Made by a program: the position numbers and the translations under genes. The notes below the pieces were generated by a model that was not told where the DNA came from, ran no database searches, and was given only the letters and a program-made list of their open reading frames with translations. Below are positions 26,684 to 33,456 of a DNA stretch of 64,000 nt, one piece after another. The stretch comes from Candidatus Njordarchaeum guaymasense (GTDB taxonomy: Archaea; Asgardarchaeota; Njordarchaeia; Njordarchaeales; Njordarchaeaceae), in contig JAUQYT010000196.1 of assembly GCA_030587605.1 (NCBI GenBank), forward strand, positions 1-64,000, written 5' to 3'. Positions within the stretch are counted from its first letter, which is position 1. Every line of letters begins with the position of its first letter.

Positions 26684-26730
26684 GTCTTAGGTAACGTTTA
26701 TATGGTTAGGCATCTTATGTTACCTAAGAC
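26684..26730. repeat. perfect 12-bp inverted repeat around a promoter
   Basis: GTCTTAGGTAAC (26684-26695) and GTTACCTAAGAC (26719-26730) are exact inverted copies separated by 23 bases that include the TATA-like GTTTATATGG. A related copy, GTCTTAGGTATTAC, overlaps the stop codon of the following gene (27105-27118). It could be an operator, or the ends of a small inserted unit. Confidence 0.85.
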
Positions 26731-26754
26731 TTAGCCGCTTGGCGGTGGCGAGTT

Positions 26755-27111
26755 TTGGAAGCCTTGGTGAGAAGAATACAGGAGCTTTCCTCGCGAAAGA
26801 AACGGATTAGTGAGGAGATCAACACTGTGGCTACTGCTTCCGACGTTAGTCAGGGCGAGGGGAGTGTCGGTTGTCTGAGGTTGGAGGACGTTTATTGTGT
26901 TAAAGACGGCAAGAGGTACGGTCCTTTTGGGCCCTACTATTATATTTATTTCCATAGGACCGGGAAACTGGAGAAGCGTTATGTTGGGAAGCGGGCTGAC
27001 CAGCTGAACGTCAGGCTGGAGGCCCTGAGTAGGCTCAGGGAGTTGGAGGCGGAGTATAGGGACATATTGAGGTTGGAGCGTAGGCTGATGAGGGCGCTTC
27101 GATTGTCTTAG
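26755..27111 (+). CDS. small basic protein resembling DUF6788
   Basis: A 118-residue protein with a TTG start. It has an N-terminal coiled-coil helix, then CLRLEDVYCVKDGKRYGPFGPYYYIYFHRTGKLEKRYVGK, and a C-terminal charged helix. The GPYYY...GKLEKRYVGK signature resembles DUF6788, small proteins common in archaea and often found near mobile DNA; the two Cys could be the remnant of a metal site. The gene lies almost exactly between copies of the TACCTAAGAC/GTCTTAGGTA repeat. It comes right after the predicted origin and before parA. Function is unknown. Confidence 0.7.
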   Translation: MEALVRRIQELSSRKKRISEEINTVATASDVSQGEGSVGCLRLEDVYCVKDGKRYGPFGPYYYIYFHRTGKLEKRYVGKRADQLNVRLEALSRLRELEAEYRDILRLERRLMRALRLS

Positions 27112-27225
27112 GTATTACGTTCTTGCCTCTCCATATGGGTCCAAAAAAAGCTTTTATTGGTTGTGCTATCCTCTTCATTAGTGAATTCGCGTCTGCTCGG
27201 GGATGGTGTTTTTGGTTTGGGCGAA

Positions 27226-27993
27226 ATGAGGGTTGTGGCTTTGTGCAACCAAAAAGGCGGTGTTGGTAAGACTACTAGCGCTATTAATCTTAGTGCGGCC
27301 CTCAAGATTCTTGGGAAGAAGATGTTGCTCCTTGATTTGGATCCCCAGGCGAATTCTTCTGTGTCGTTTTTCGGTTTTGATGTGTTCAATTCCCCTGTTT
27401 CAATCTACAACGTTCTAGTTGATGAGAACGTTAATATTCACGATGTGATCAGGCGAACGGATGAGGGTGTTGATGTTCTTCCTTCTAACTTGAATCTCGC
27501 TGGTGCGGAGCTTGAACTCACTGGTTCCATCGCTGGTGAGACTGCTCTTAGGGATAGGCTTGTTGGAGTCCAAGGCGAGTATGACTATGTTCTTATCGAT
27601 TGCCCCCCCGCCTTGAACATTTTCACTGTCAATGCACTGGTTGCTGCTACTGACGTGTTTATCTGTATTCAGCCTTCCTTCCTGCCTATGGTTGGGACGG
27701 AGCAATTGACAAGGACCATCAAGATTGTTAAGAGTAGGCTTAATAGCAAGCTGAAGGTCTCCGGGATTATCTTGACAATGTGTGATGAGCGGAAGATTAT
27801 ACGCCGGGAGTCTATTAACGAGATTAATCGTTACTTTAGTGACGTTGTCTTCGACACTCGTATCCGTGTTGATGTCAAGCTCGAGGAAGCGCCTTCTCAC
27901 ATGAAGTCAATTTTCAAGTATGCGCCTGAGTCGCATGGCGCAGAGGATTATATGAATCTGGCTAAGGAAGTGGTTAAACGTGTCCAAGGATGA
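27226..27993 (+). CDS. parA: ParA-family chromosome/plasmid partition ATPase
   Basis: ParA ATPases bind DNA non-specifically and move ParB-bound cargo during segregation. This 255-residue protein (from ATG 27226, MRVVALCNQKGGVGKTTSAINL) has the deviant Walker A KGGVGKTT, the switch I region LDLDPQANSS and Walker B YVLIDCPPALN. It lacks an N-terminal HTH, as in chromosomal type Ib-like ParA proteins. A TATA-like CTTTTATTGG is about 75 bases upstream. The 3' end overlaps parB by 14 bases, so the two are translationally coupled. Confidence 0.93.
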   Translation: MRVVALCNQKGGVGKTTSAINLSAALKILGKKMLLLDLDPQANSSVSFFGFDVFNSPVSIYNVLVDENVNIHDVIRRTDEGVDVLPSNLNLAGAELELTGSIAGETALRDRLVGVQGEYDYVLIDCPPALNIFTVNALVAATDVFICIQPSFLPMVGTEQLTRTIKIVKSRLNSKLKVSGIILTMCDERKIIRRESINEINRYFSDVVFDTRIRVDVKLEEAPSHMKSIFKYAPESHGAEDYMNLAKEVVKRVQG

Positions 27994-28798
27994 TAAGCGT
28001 AGGCGACTTGGCTCCACCGTTTTCGGCGAATTGAGTAAGCTAGCTGGAGTATATAATGTTCAGGATGTTTCGCTCGATGAGATCGATCTAGAAGGCAGTA
28101 AGTTTAGGACCCGTAGTGATCTTGGTGAAAAGCAGATCGCTGAGCTGGCTGATTCAATTAGGAGTGAAGGGTTGATCAATCCTGTTGTGGTTCGACGGAA
28201 AGGCAGCAAGTATGAGTTGATCTCAGGTTTCAGGAGGGTTGAATCTGTTCGTAGGCTGGGGGAGCCTAGTATCAAGGCTATTGTTGTTAGTGTTGATGAC
28301 GATAAGGCTTTCAGGATTGCCGTGTCGGAGAATTTGAAGAGGAAGAGTTTAACGCCCATTGAGATTGGTTTGATGTGTGATAGGCTTGTTAACGAGGGTA
28401 AGTCCTATGACGAGGTTGGGCGGTTAATGGGTTTGTCGGCTAAGCAGATTCAGCGGTACCTCCGCGGTTTGAGGTTGAGTGAGGAAGTCAGGAACTCATT
28501 GAACAAGGGAGAAATCAGCTTCTTTACGGCGCTTGAGATTGGGAAAGTGGACGGCGCCGTCCAGTCGGATTTGCTAAAAAAGGTCCTAAAGTCCAACCTA
28601 TCCACGCGGGACGTTGTCAAACTAATTAAGGATATGCGGAAGAGCGAAAGCAGTCATGGGGCTATCGGGGATTTGCCTAATGTCAAGTTTAAGAGAGGTC
28701 AAATCATAATAACGTCTTCAGGCAGCGATCTCGTCAAGACTCTGAAAGTTCTTCTTAGGGAAGCCGAGAAAGGTACGGTCCAGAAAATAATCGGCTAG
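27980..28798 (+). CDS. parB: ParB-family partition protein
   Basis: A 272-residue ParB-like protein with a GTG start. It has the N-terminal ParB/Srx domain (LADSIRSEGLINPVVVRRKGSKYELISGFRRVESVRRLG, with a SENLKRKSLTPIE motif corresponding to the ENLQR box of CTP-binding ParB proteins), followed by an HTH (YDEVGRLMGLSAKQIQRYLRGLRLSEEV). The C-terminal 60 residues are charged and may dimerise. It overlaps parA, sits 1.2 kb from the predicted origin, and would bind a parS-like site. A candidate palindrome lies 40 bases downstream of its stop. Confidence 0.93.
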   Translation: MSKDDKRRRLGSTVFGELSKLAGVYNVQDVSLDEIDLEGSKFRTRSDLGEKQIAELADSIRSEGLINPVVVRRKGSKYELISGFRRVESVRRLGEPSIKAIVVSVDDDKAFRIAVSENLKRKSLTPIEIGLMCDRLVNEGKSYDEVGRLMGLSAKQIQRYLRGLRLSEEVRNSLNKGEISFFTALEIGKVDGAVQSDLLKKVLKSNLSTRDVVKLIKDMRKSESSHGAIGDLPNVKFKRGQIIITSSGSDLVKTLKVLLREAEKGTVQKIIG

Positions 28799-28838
28799 TT
28801 CTGAGAATAGTTGACATTCTGCGGGAAAATTTATCAGT

Positions 28839-28860
28839 CCGTATACTTTTTTGTATACGG
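28839..28860. promoter_or_regulatory. perfect palindrome, candidate parS site or operator
   Basis: CCGTATAC, six T, then GTATACGG: 8-bp arms without mismatch. It lies between a TATA-like TTTATCA and the proposed TTG start at 28872, where it would block transcription if bound. It is also immediately downstream of parB, a usual place for parS. Confidence 0.75.
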
Positions 28861-28871
28861 GTGAAGCTACG

Positions 28872-29420
28872 TTGACTGATGGAATTCCTGCGTCTGGAAG
28901 TGGGGAATCCTTCAGGAAGCTCTTTGATGACCCTTTGGTGAAGAAGCTTTTGAAGGACTCTAATTTGACAAGGATACAGTTTGAGACACTCTTGATCAAC
29001 TTCGTTTTCGATGAAACATTGGGTAAGGACGGTGGGATGTATGATAGGAAAGGGCGGTCTAGGATGTTTAAGGAATCTTTTAGGGCCTGGCGAGCCAAGT
29101 CTTATCCCAAGGGTGTCTCTAGGGGAGCCTTTCGCCGCGTTCTTTTCCAGGCTTGCCGCAATGTTGTTCGTTCTATCTACACTCTTTTCTTACTGGGATA
29201 CACAGGCATCCTCGATACGCCTGGATTGCACGCTTATATTGAATTATCTGACATGGTGACACAGTATAGGAAGAAAATGGAGGAAAGACAACCACGGGGC
29301 TCATCGAGGGAGGAGATGGAGGGAGAAGCCCTGCGTCTCCTTGAGAAGAGTTTGACAAAAATGATTAACGAATATGCTTCTCCTTTCAATGTCTTGGGCA
29401 AGGAGAACAATAGTGTTTGA
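28872..29420 (+). CDS. hypothetical protein downstream of parB
   Basis: A 182-residue, mostly helical protein that I do not recognise. The N-terminal part (FRKLFDDPLVKKLLKDSNLTRIQFETLLINFVFDE) could be a helix-turn-helix. The middle is basic (MYDRKGRSRMFKESFRAWRAKSYPKGVSRGAFRRVLFQACRNVVRSIYTLFLLGY). I start at TTG 28872, after GGTG; the TTG at 28851 would place the start inside the perfect palindrome. The coding style (abundant AGG and GTT codons) matches parA and parB, so it probably belongs to the same module. A third partition component or a regulator is a guess. Confidence 0.65.
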   Translation: MTDGIPASGSGESFRKLFDDPLVKKLLKDSNLTRIQFETLLINFVFDETLGKDGGMYDRKGRSRMFKESFRAWRAKSYPKGVSRGAFRRVLFQACRNVVRSIYTLFLLGYTGILDTPGLHAYIELSDMVTQYRKKMEERQPRGSSREEMEGEALRLLEKSLTKMINEYASPFNVLGKENNSV

Positions 29421-29519
29421 CATAAAGTTCCCTTTTCCTTCAATGGCCTCCCTCAAGGGAATTCATAAAAAGGTTATTTCATATCAGTAGTGTTTGAATC
29501 GGTGGATGGTGAAAGCTGA

Positions 29520-30095
29520 TTGTATCAGTTGCCGAGACCAGACGACATCAAGAGACTGCGGAAGGACGCGAATCTTACTCAAGTTGAATTGGCGAGACGG
29601 GCTAGAGTTAGCCAGTCCCTCATAGCAAGGATTGAATCTGGTACAGTAGATCCACGCATCTCTACGCTAAGGAGGATCCTAGAAGTCATAAACGAATCCT
29701 CTACTGGTAAGACACCCAAGATCACTGTATCACAGGTGATGTGTTCACCTGTAATATCGGTAAGAGCGACGGATTCGGTGCGTACAGCGATAGAGCTAAT
29801 GGAGCGGCATAGCGTGTCTCAGTTACCAGTTACGAAAGGTGAGACTTTAGTCGGAACTGTCAGCGAAGCCACTGTAGTACGGCATCTATCGTCCGGTGAG
29901 AATGTCTTCAACTCCACGGTCAGCGAGGTCATGGATGAGAGTTTACCCGTCGTGCCACCTTCGATAGGGGTTGACGAAGCCTCCGAACTAATGTCCAGAG
30001 GTCATCCCGCTGTACTTGTTGTGGATAAGGGCAAGATAGTCGGTATCGTGACAAAGATTGATCTAATAATTCACCGTTCACGTCACAAGAAATAA
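29520..30095 (+). CDS. XRE-family HTH protein with two CBS domains
   Basis: A 191-residue regulator. Residues 8-60 are an XRE-type HTH (RLRKDANLTQVELARRARVSQSLIARIESG). Residues about 70-185 hold a CBS pair (VMCSPVISVRATDSVRTAIELM and VMDESLPVVPPSIGVDEASELM), which usually senses adenine nucleotides. The start is TTG 29520, with another TTG at 29529. A TATA-like TTCATAAAAAGG lies near 29462. This architecture is common in archaea. Its target genes are unknown. Confidence 0.88.
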   Translation: MYQLPRPDDIKRLRKDANLTQVELARRARVSQSLIARIESGTVDPRISTLRRILEVINESSTGKTPKITVSQVMCSPVISVRATDSVRTAIELMERHSVSQLPVTKGETLVGTVSEATVVRHLSSGENVFNSTVSEVMDESLPVVPPSIGVDEASELMSRGHPAVLVVDKGKIVGIVTKIDLIIHRSRHKK

Positions 30096-30120
30096 CTCGC
30101 GCCTGACCTACATTGACTGT

Positions 30121-31002
30121 TCATTGCAGTCTAAGGATTTTGTCCCATTGATGCTTGATCCATTTCTTTATCTCGGCTAGATCTTCTTCTGTTAGGTCGT
30201 CGAATCTTCCCTGCGATTTCAGATAGTCTTCAATAGGTATCCTCTTCTCAGGATCTATCAGGTTCTTACTTGCACTCGTCAGCTCCAGTTTTCCTTTCTC
30301 AATTTCGAAGAGTATCCATGATCCTGACATTACCGCCTTTCGTCCCACTTCTATGGTTAGGCTTCCGTCGCATAGCCATCCTGTAGGGCAGGGTGTCAAT
30401 ATGTGAATGTACTTGGTACCCTTGATGTTCTTGGCTTTTTTCACCTTATCATACAAGTCCTTTGGATAAGAGGGGCATGCAGTCGCCACGTATTCGATCT
30501 CGTGTGCAGCCATTATCATGGGCAGATCCTTCTTATGCTCTCGTTTCCCCGTTGGCGTGGTCGTCGTCTTCATTCCATATGGCGTTGCTCCCGATCGCTG
30601 AATTCCCGTATTCATGTATGCCTCATTGTCATAACATATGTACAGGAAGTTCGTTTCACGTTCCGCAGCTCCTGACAGTGCTTGTATCCCTATGTCTGCC
30701 GTTCCTCCATCGCCAGCCCATGCTAGCACTGTAATGTCGTCGGTTTCTCTCGCTTCTAATGCTGCTATTATCCCTGAAGCCGCAGCGGCAGCCGAGGCAA
30801 AAGCGGTGTTAAGTGTAGGTATGTTGAGAGCCGATTTTGGGTATAGGCCCTGGATGACGCTTGTGCAACATGCTGGGACAACTATTATTGTTCGTTTTCC
30901 GAGAGCTTTCAGGGTATGTCTGAGCGCCAATATGCCGCCGCAACCGGCGCATGAACTGTTGCCTTCCAGGACTAATTCTTCTTCAGGAAGTCCCAATATC
31001 AT
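30121..31002 (-). CDS. porB: pyruvate:ferredoxin oxidoreductase-type beta subunit
   Basis: The beta subunit carries thiamine diphosphate and catalyses oxidative decarboxylation of a 2-oxoacid to acyl-CoA with ferredoxin as acceptor. The TPP motif WAGDGGTADIGIQ followed by ICYDNEAYMNTGIQRS is intact, and SSCAGCGG at the N-terminus with a later Cys can hold the 4Fe-4S cluster. The length of 293 residues is typical. It is the last gene of a four-gene operon (porC-porD-porA-porB), 4 bases after porA, with GGGGGTG before its ATG. Pyruvate is the likely substrate, but 2-oxoisovalerate cannot be excluded. Confidence 0.93.
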   Translation of the reverse strand: MILGLPEEELVLEGNSSCAGCGGILALRHTLKALGKRTIIVVPACCTSVIQGLYPKSALNIPTLNTAFASAAAAASGIIAALEARETDDITVLAWAGDGGTADIGIQALSGAAERETNFLYICYDNEAYMNTGIQRSGATPYGMKTTTTPTGKREHKKDLPMIMAAHEIEYVATACPSYPKDLYDKVKKAKNIKGTKYIHILTPCPTGWLCDGSLTIEVGRKAVMSGSWILFEIEKGKLELTSASKNLIDPEKRIPIEDYLKSQGRFDDLTEEDLAEIKKWIKHQWDKILRLQ

Positions 31003-31006
31003 TCTC

Positions 31007-32209
31007 CTATTGCACCCCCTTCTTCAGGTCAAACCATCTTTCTCCTTGCTTTATTCTGTCCTCTTCGAGGGTTTTCACAGTTTCTTCAAAGATAGTTCTC
31101 TGGTGAGAAGGAGTCACGTCACGCCCGCCAAGTCCTGCTATGAATCCGAGGACCAGTGGCTGCTTCTTTGCTCCGTAAAGCGCGGCTTTCGTTTCGGTGA
31201 AGACAGCTCCTCCAGAACCGTAGGAGATATTCCTGTCGAGGACTGCGAAAGCCTTAACACGATTTGCAAGGTTTCTTAGCTCTTCCGCTGGAAATGGTCT
31301 AAAGACTCTCAGTTTTACCGCCCCCACCTTATATCCCTCATTCCTCAGTTCGTCGACAGCTAATCTTGCTTGAGCTGCCAGCGTTCCCATGCTTACCATT
31401 ACTACTTCCGCATCATCGCAACGGTATTCTTGGATGAGTCCACCATAGCTTCTACCGCATTTCTCCCTGAACTCTTCGTCAACTCTTCTTAGCGTTTGCC
31501 TGATATTCTCCATTGCTTTATGGGCAAAGTACCTGTGCTCCATGTAAGCGGGAATTCCTTCCCCCTCGGTTCCATCCATGTTGAGGCTTCCTAAAGTCAT
31601 TGGTCTATCGACATCGAGTAGCATGTGCCTGTTTGGGTCATGAGGTATCAATTCGTCAATATCCTCTTGGCTTGGAAGTTCTAATGGCTGTGATGTGTGG
31701 GAGAGTAGGAACCCGTCCATACAGATCATTGATGGCAGGAGGGTCTCCTCCGAGATCTTGTAGGATTGAATTATTGTGTCAAATATCTCTTGGTTGTCTT
31801 CGGCGTAGAACTGTATCCATCCTGTGTCTCTTTGGGATATGGAGTCATTGTGATCTACGTGGATGTTCCAAGGTCCAACTGCTCTGTTGACAACGCACAT
31901 GACAATTGGGAGTCGCATTATGCTGGTCCAGTGCAGCATTTCGTGCATGTAAAGTAGGCCGTGCGAAGATGTTGCTGTGAAGACTCTTGCCCCAGCCGCG
32001 GAGGCTCCGATGCATGCTGCCATAGCAGAGTGCTCTGATTCAACTCGCACATATCTCGCCTTTAGCTTGCCTTCCTCAATTATCTTTGCAAGCCTTTCAA
32101 CGATGGTGGTTTGCGGAGTAATAGGATAGGCTGCTACTACTTCTACCCTCGCAAATCTTGCTGCTTCAGCGGCAGAGTAGTTCCCTGTCATGATCACGGT
32201 TTGGCCCAT
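31007..32209 (-). CDS. porA: pyruvate:ferredoxin oxidoreductase-type alpha subunit
   Basis: A 400-residue alpha subunit with the pyrimidine-binding start AARFARVEVVAAYPITPQTTIVERLA and the ESEHSAMAACIGASAAGARVFTATSSHGL block that shapes the active site. The IKLRVF-like segment (AVKLRVFRPFPAEEL) and VLDRNISYGSGGAVFTE are also family features. It is encoded between porD and porB with only 3-4 bases between genes. Confidence 0.94.
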   Translation of the reverse strand: MGQTVIMTGNYSAAEAARFARVEVVAAYPITPQTTIVERLAKIIEEGKLKARYVRVESEHSAMAACIGASAAGARVFTATSSHGLLYMHEMLHWTSIMRLPIVMCVVNRAVGPWNIHVDHNDSISQRDTGWIQFYAEDNQEIFDTIIQSYKISEETLLPSMICMDGFLLSHTSQPLELPSQEDIDELIPHDPNRHMLLDVDRPMTLGSLNMDGTEGEGIPAYMEHRYFAHKAMENIRQTLRRVDEEFREKCGRSYGGLIQEYRCDDAEVVMVSMGTLAAQARLAVDELRNEGYKVGAVKLRVFRPFPAEELRNLANRVKAFAVLDRNISYGSGGAVFTETKAALYGAKKQPLVLGFIAGLGGRDVTPSHQRTIFEETVKTLEEDRIKQGERWFDLKKGVQ

Positions 32210-32212
32210 TCA

Positions 32213-32494
32213 CTAATCACTCTCTCTTTTCATCTCGATCGCCTTCGGCTTACATTCATGGGCACAGATTCCACAACCCTTGCAGTAGGTATAGTCAATT
32301 TCAGGATAGCCATCCTTTCCCTTTGATATTGCCCCCTCGGGGCAGAATTGCCAGCATATCATGCATTTCTTGCATTTCTCGCAGATTACTGTGGGCTTGA
32401 AGGTTCTCCAAAGACCTGTTTTACCTCCGGCTCCCTTGGAGGGTTTAGCATATTCAGTCATCTGTTCACGCGTTTCTTGAGTTGTCTTCCCCAT
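32213..32494 (-). CDS. porD: 2-oxoacid:ferredoxin oxidoreductase delta subunit (2[4Fe-4S] ferredoxin)
   Basis: A 93-residue ferredoxin-like subunit with two cluster motifs, CEKCKKCMICWQFCPEGAI and CKGCGICAHECKPKAI. It passes electrons from the TPP-bound intermediate to external ferredoxin. GGTG precedes its ATG. It is the second gene of the por operon. Confidence 0.95.
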   Translation of the reverse strand: MGKTTQETREQMTEYAKPSKGAGGKTGLWRTFKPTVICEKCKKCMICWQFCPEGAISKGKDGYPEIDYTYCKGCGICAHECKPKAIEMKRESD

Positions 32495-32516
32495 TAAATG
32501 GCACCTTCAGTTTTCT

Positions 32517-33107
32517 TCATCTGGCAGTTCTTTCCTTGAGTGATGGAGAGACTCTTTTGTAAGCTTCCTCAGCAGCTCTGACGTTCTTTTCTCCTACTCC
32601 TCCTCTCCACTCTTCCAGTATAGCTCTCCCTATGCTCTCCATGCCAACAAGTTTTGTTGCTCTCGAGAATGCTCCCAACATTGGGGTACTTGCTATAGGC
32701 TGCCCAGCAACAATTAGTCCCAGTTCGAGCGCTATTCCGGTCGCATCCACGACAAATGTATTGAAGTGTCCGCCTAGTCCTAGCTCCTTTTCTCCTTTCG
32801 CAGAATTCATGATGAGAAATGCGGTTTCTTTTGCCCCCTCTAATACGTTGATGATCTTCATTATAGTCGAGTCTAGGATAATAACGGCATCAGGATTGTA
32901 TACTTGGCTATGAACCAGTATCGGCGTTTTAGATATTCGGGTAAATGCCTTGATTGGTGCTCCTCTTCTTTCTGCCCCAAAGAATGGAAAAGCCTGTGTC
33001 CCCTTGAATCCATTATACAAGGCAGCCCTAGCCAGCAAGTTCGCGGCTGTCACGGTTCCCTGACCTCCACGACCATGCCATCTTATCTCCCAGATTTTTC
33101 CCGACAT
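32517..33107 (-). CDS. porC: 2-oxoacid:ferredoxin oxidoreductase gamma subunit
   Basis: First gene of the por operon. The sequence opens with IWEIRWHGRGGQGTVTAANLLA, the standard beginning of gamma subunits, and continues with FPFFGAERRGAPIKAFTRIS. I start at ATG 33107; a TTG three codons upstream is possible. The length of 196 residues is normal. Confidence 0.93.
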   Translation of the reverse strand: MSGKIWEIRWHGRGGQGTVTAANLLARAALYNGFKGTQAFPFFGAERRGAPIKAFTRISKTPILVHSQVYNPDAVIILDSTIMKIINVLEGAKETAFLIMNSAKGEKELGLGGHFNTFVVDATGIALELGLIVAGQPIASTPMLGAFSRATKLVGMESIGRAILEEWRGGVGEKNVRAAEEAYKRVSPSLKERTAR

Positions 33108-33116
33108 GGTACTCAA

Positions 33117-33456
33117 CAGTCCCCTATTCTGTCAGAAAAGTATGCAATAGACGAAATCGTCTTTGGCATCAACCGGGAAGCTGATCTACTTTCCAAGAAT
33201 AATTCCTTTCTTATTTTCGAGGATATTCCTCCGCGACGCCCACTAAGAACTATTGCAGAGAATCAATTATTAGTTTGTGTTTGTTTTTGTTACGCAAATG
33301 CCCACATAGCCTTCGAAATACAAATATTCAAGTATGAACGGTTGACTTCAGTAGTATATCAAACCATCATTGCCGAGTCTAGGCATCTAGTTGGTTGACC
33401 GAACCCATTCACCAGAGATTTGAGTACACCAAGAGTCTCGTTGGAGAGGAACTCCG
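33117..33456. other. 340-base intergenic stretch between divergent porC and the DUF2070 gene
   Basis: It should hold two promoters. An AT-rich tract at about 33255-33310 is the most promoter-like part. I see no RNA gene, repeat or small coding frame in it that I would defend. Confidence 0.5.

Larger units (their letters stand above)
25992..26754. other. predicted chromosomal replication origin (oriC)
   Basis: This 763-base intergenic stretch lies between the orc1/cdc6-wHTH pair and the parAB block. It contains two origin-recognition-box elements, several TTCACA/TGTGAA palindromes and an AT-rich stretch (about 26455-26520) that could unwind. Short frames inside it (for example 26117-26317) look non-coding. 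Position beside orc1/cdc6, together with the ORBs, is the standard signature of an archaeal origin. Whether it fires was not tested. Confidence 0.8.
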
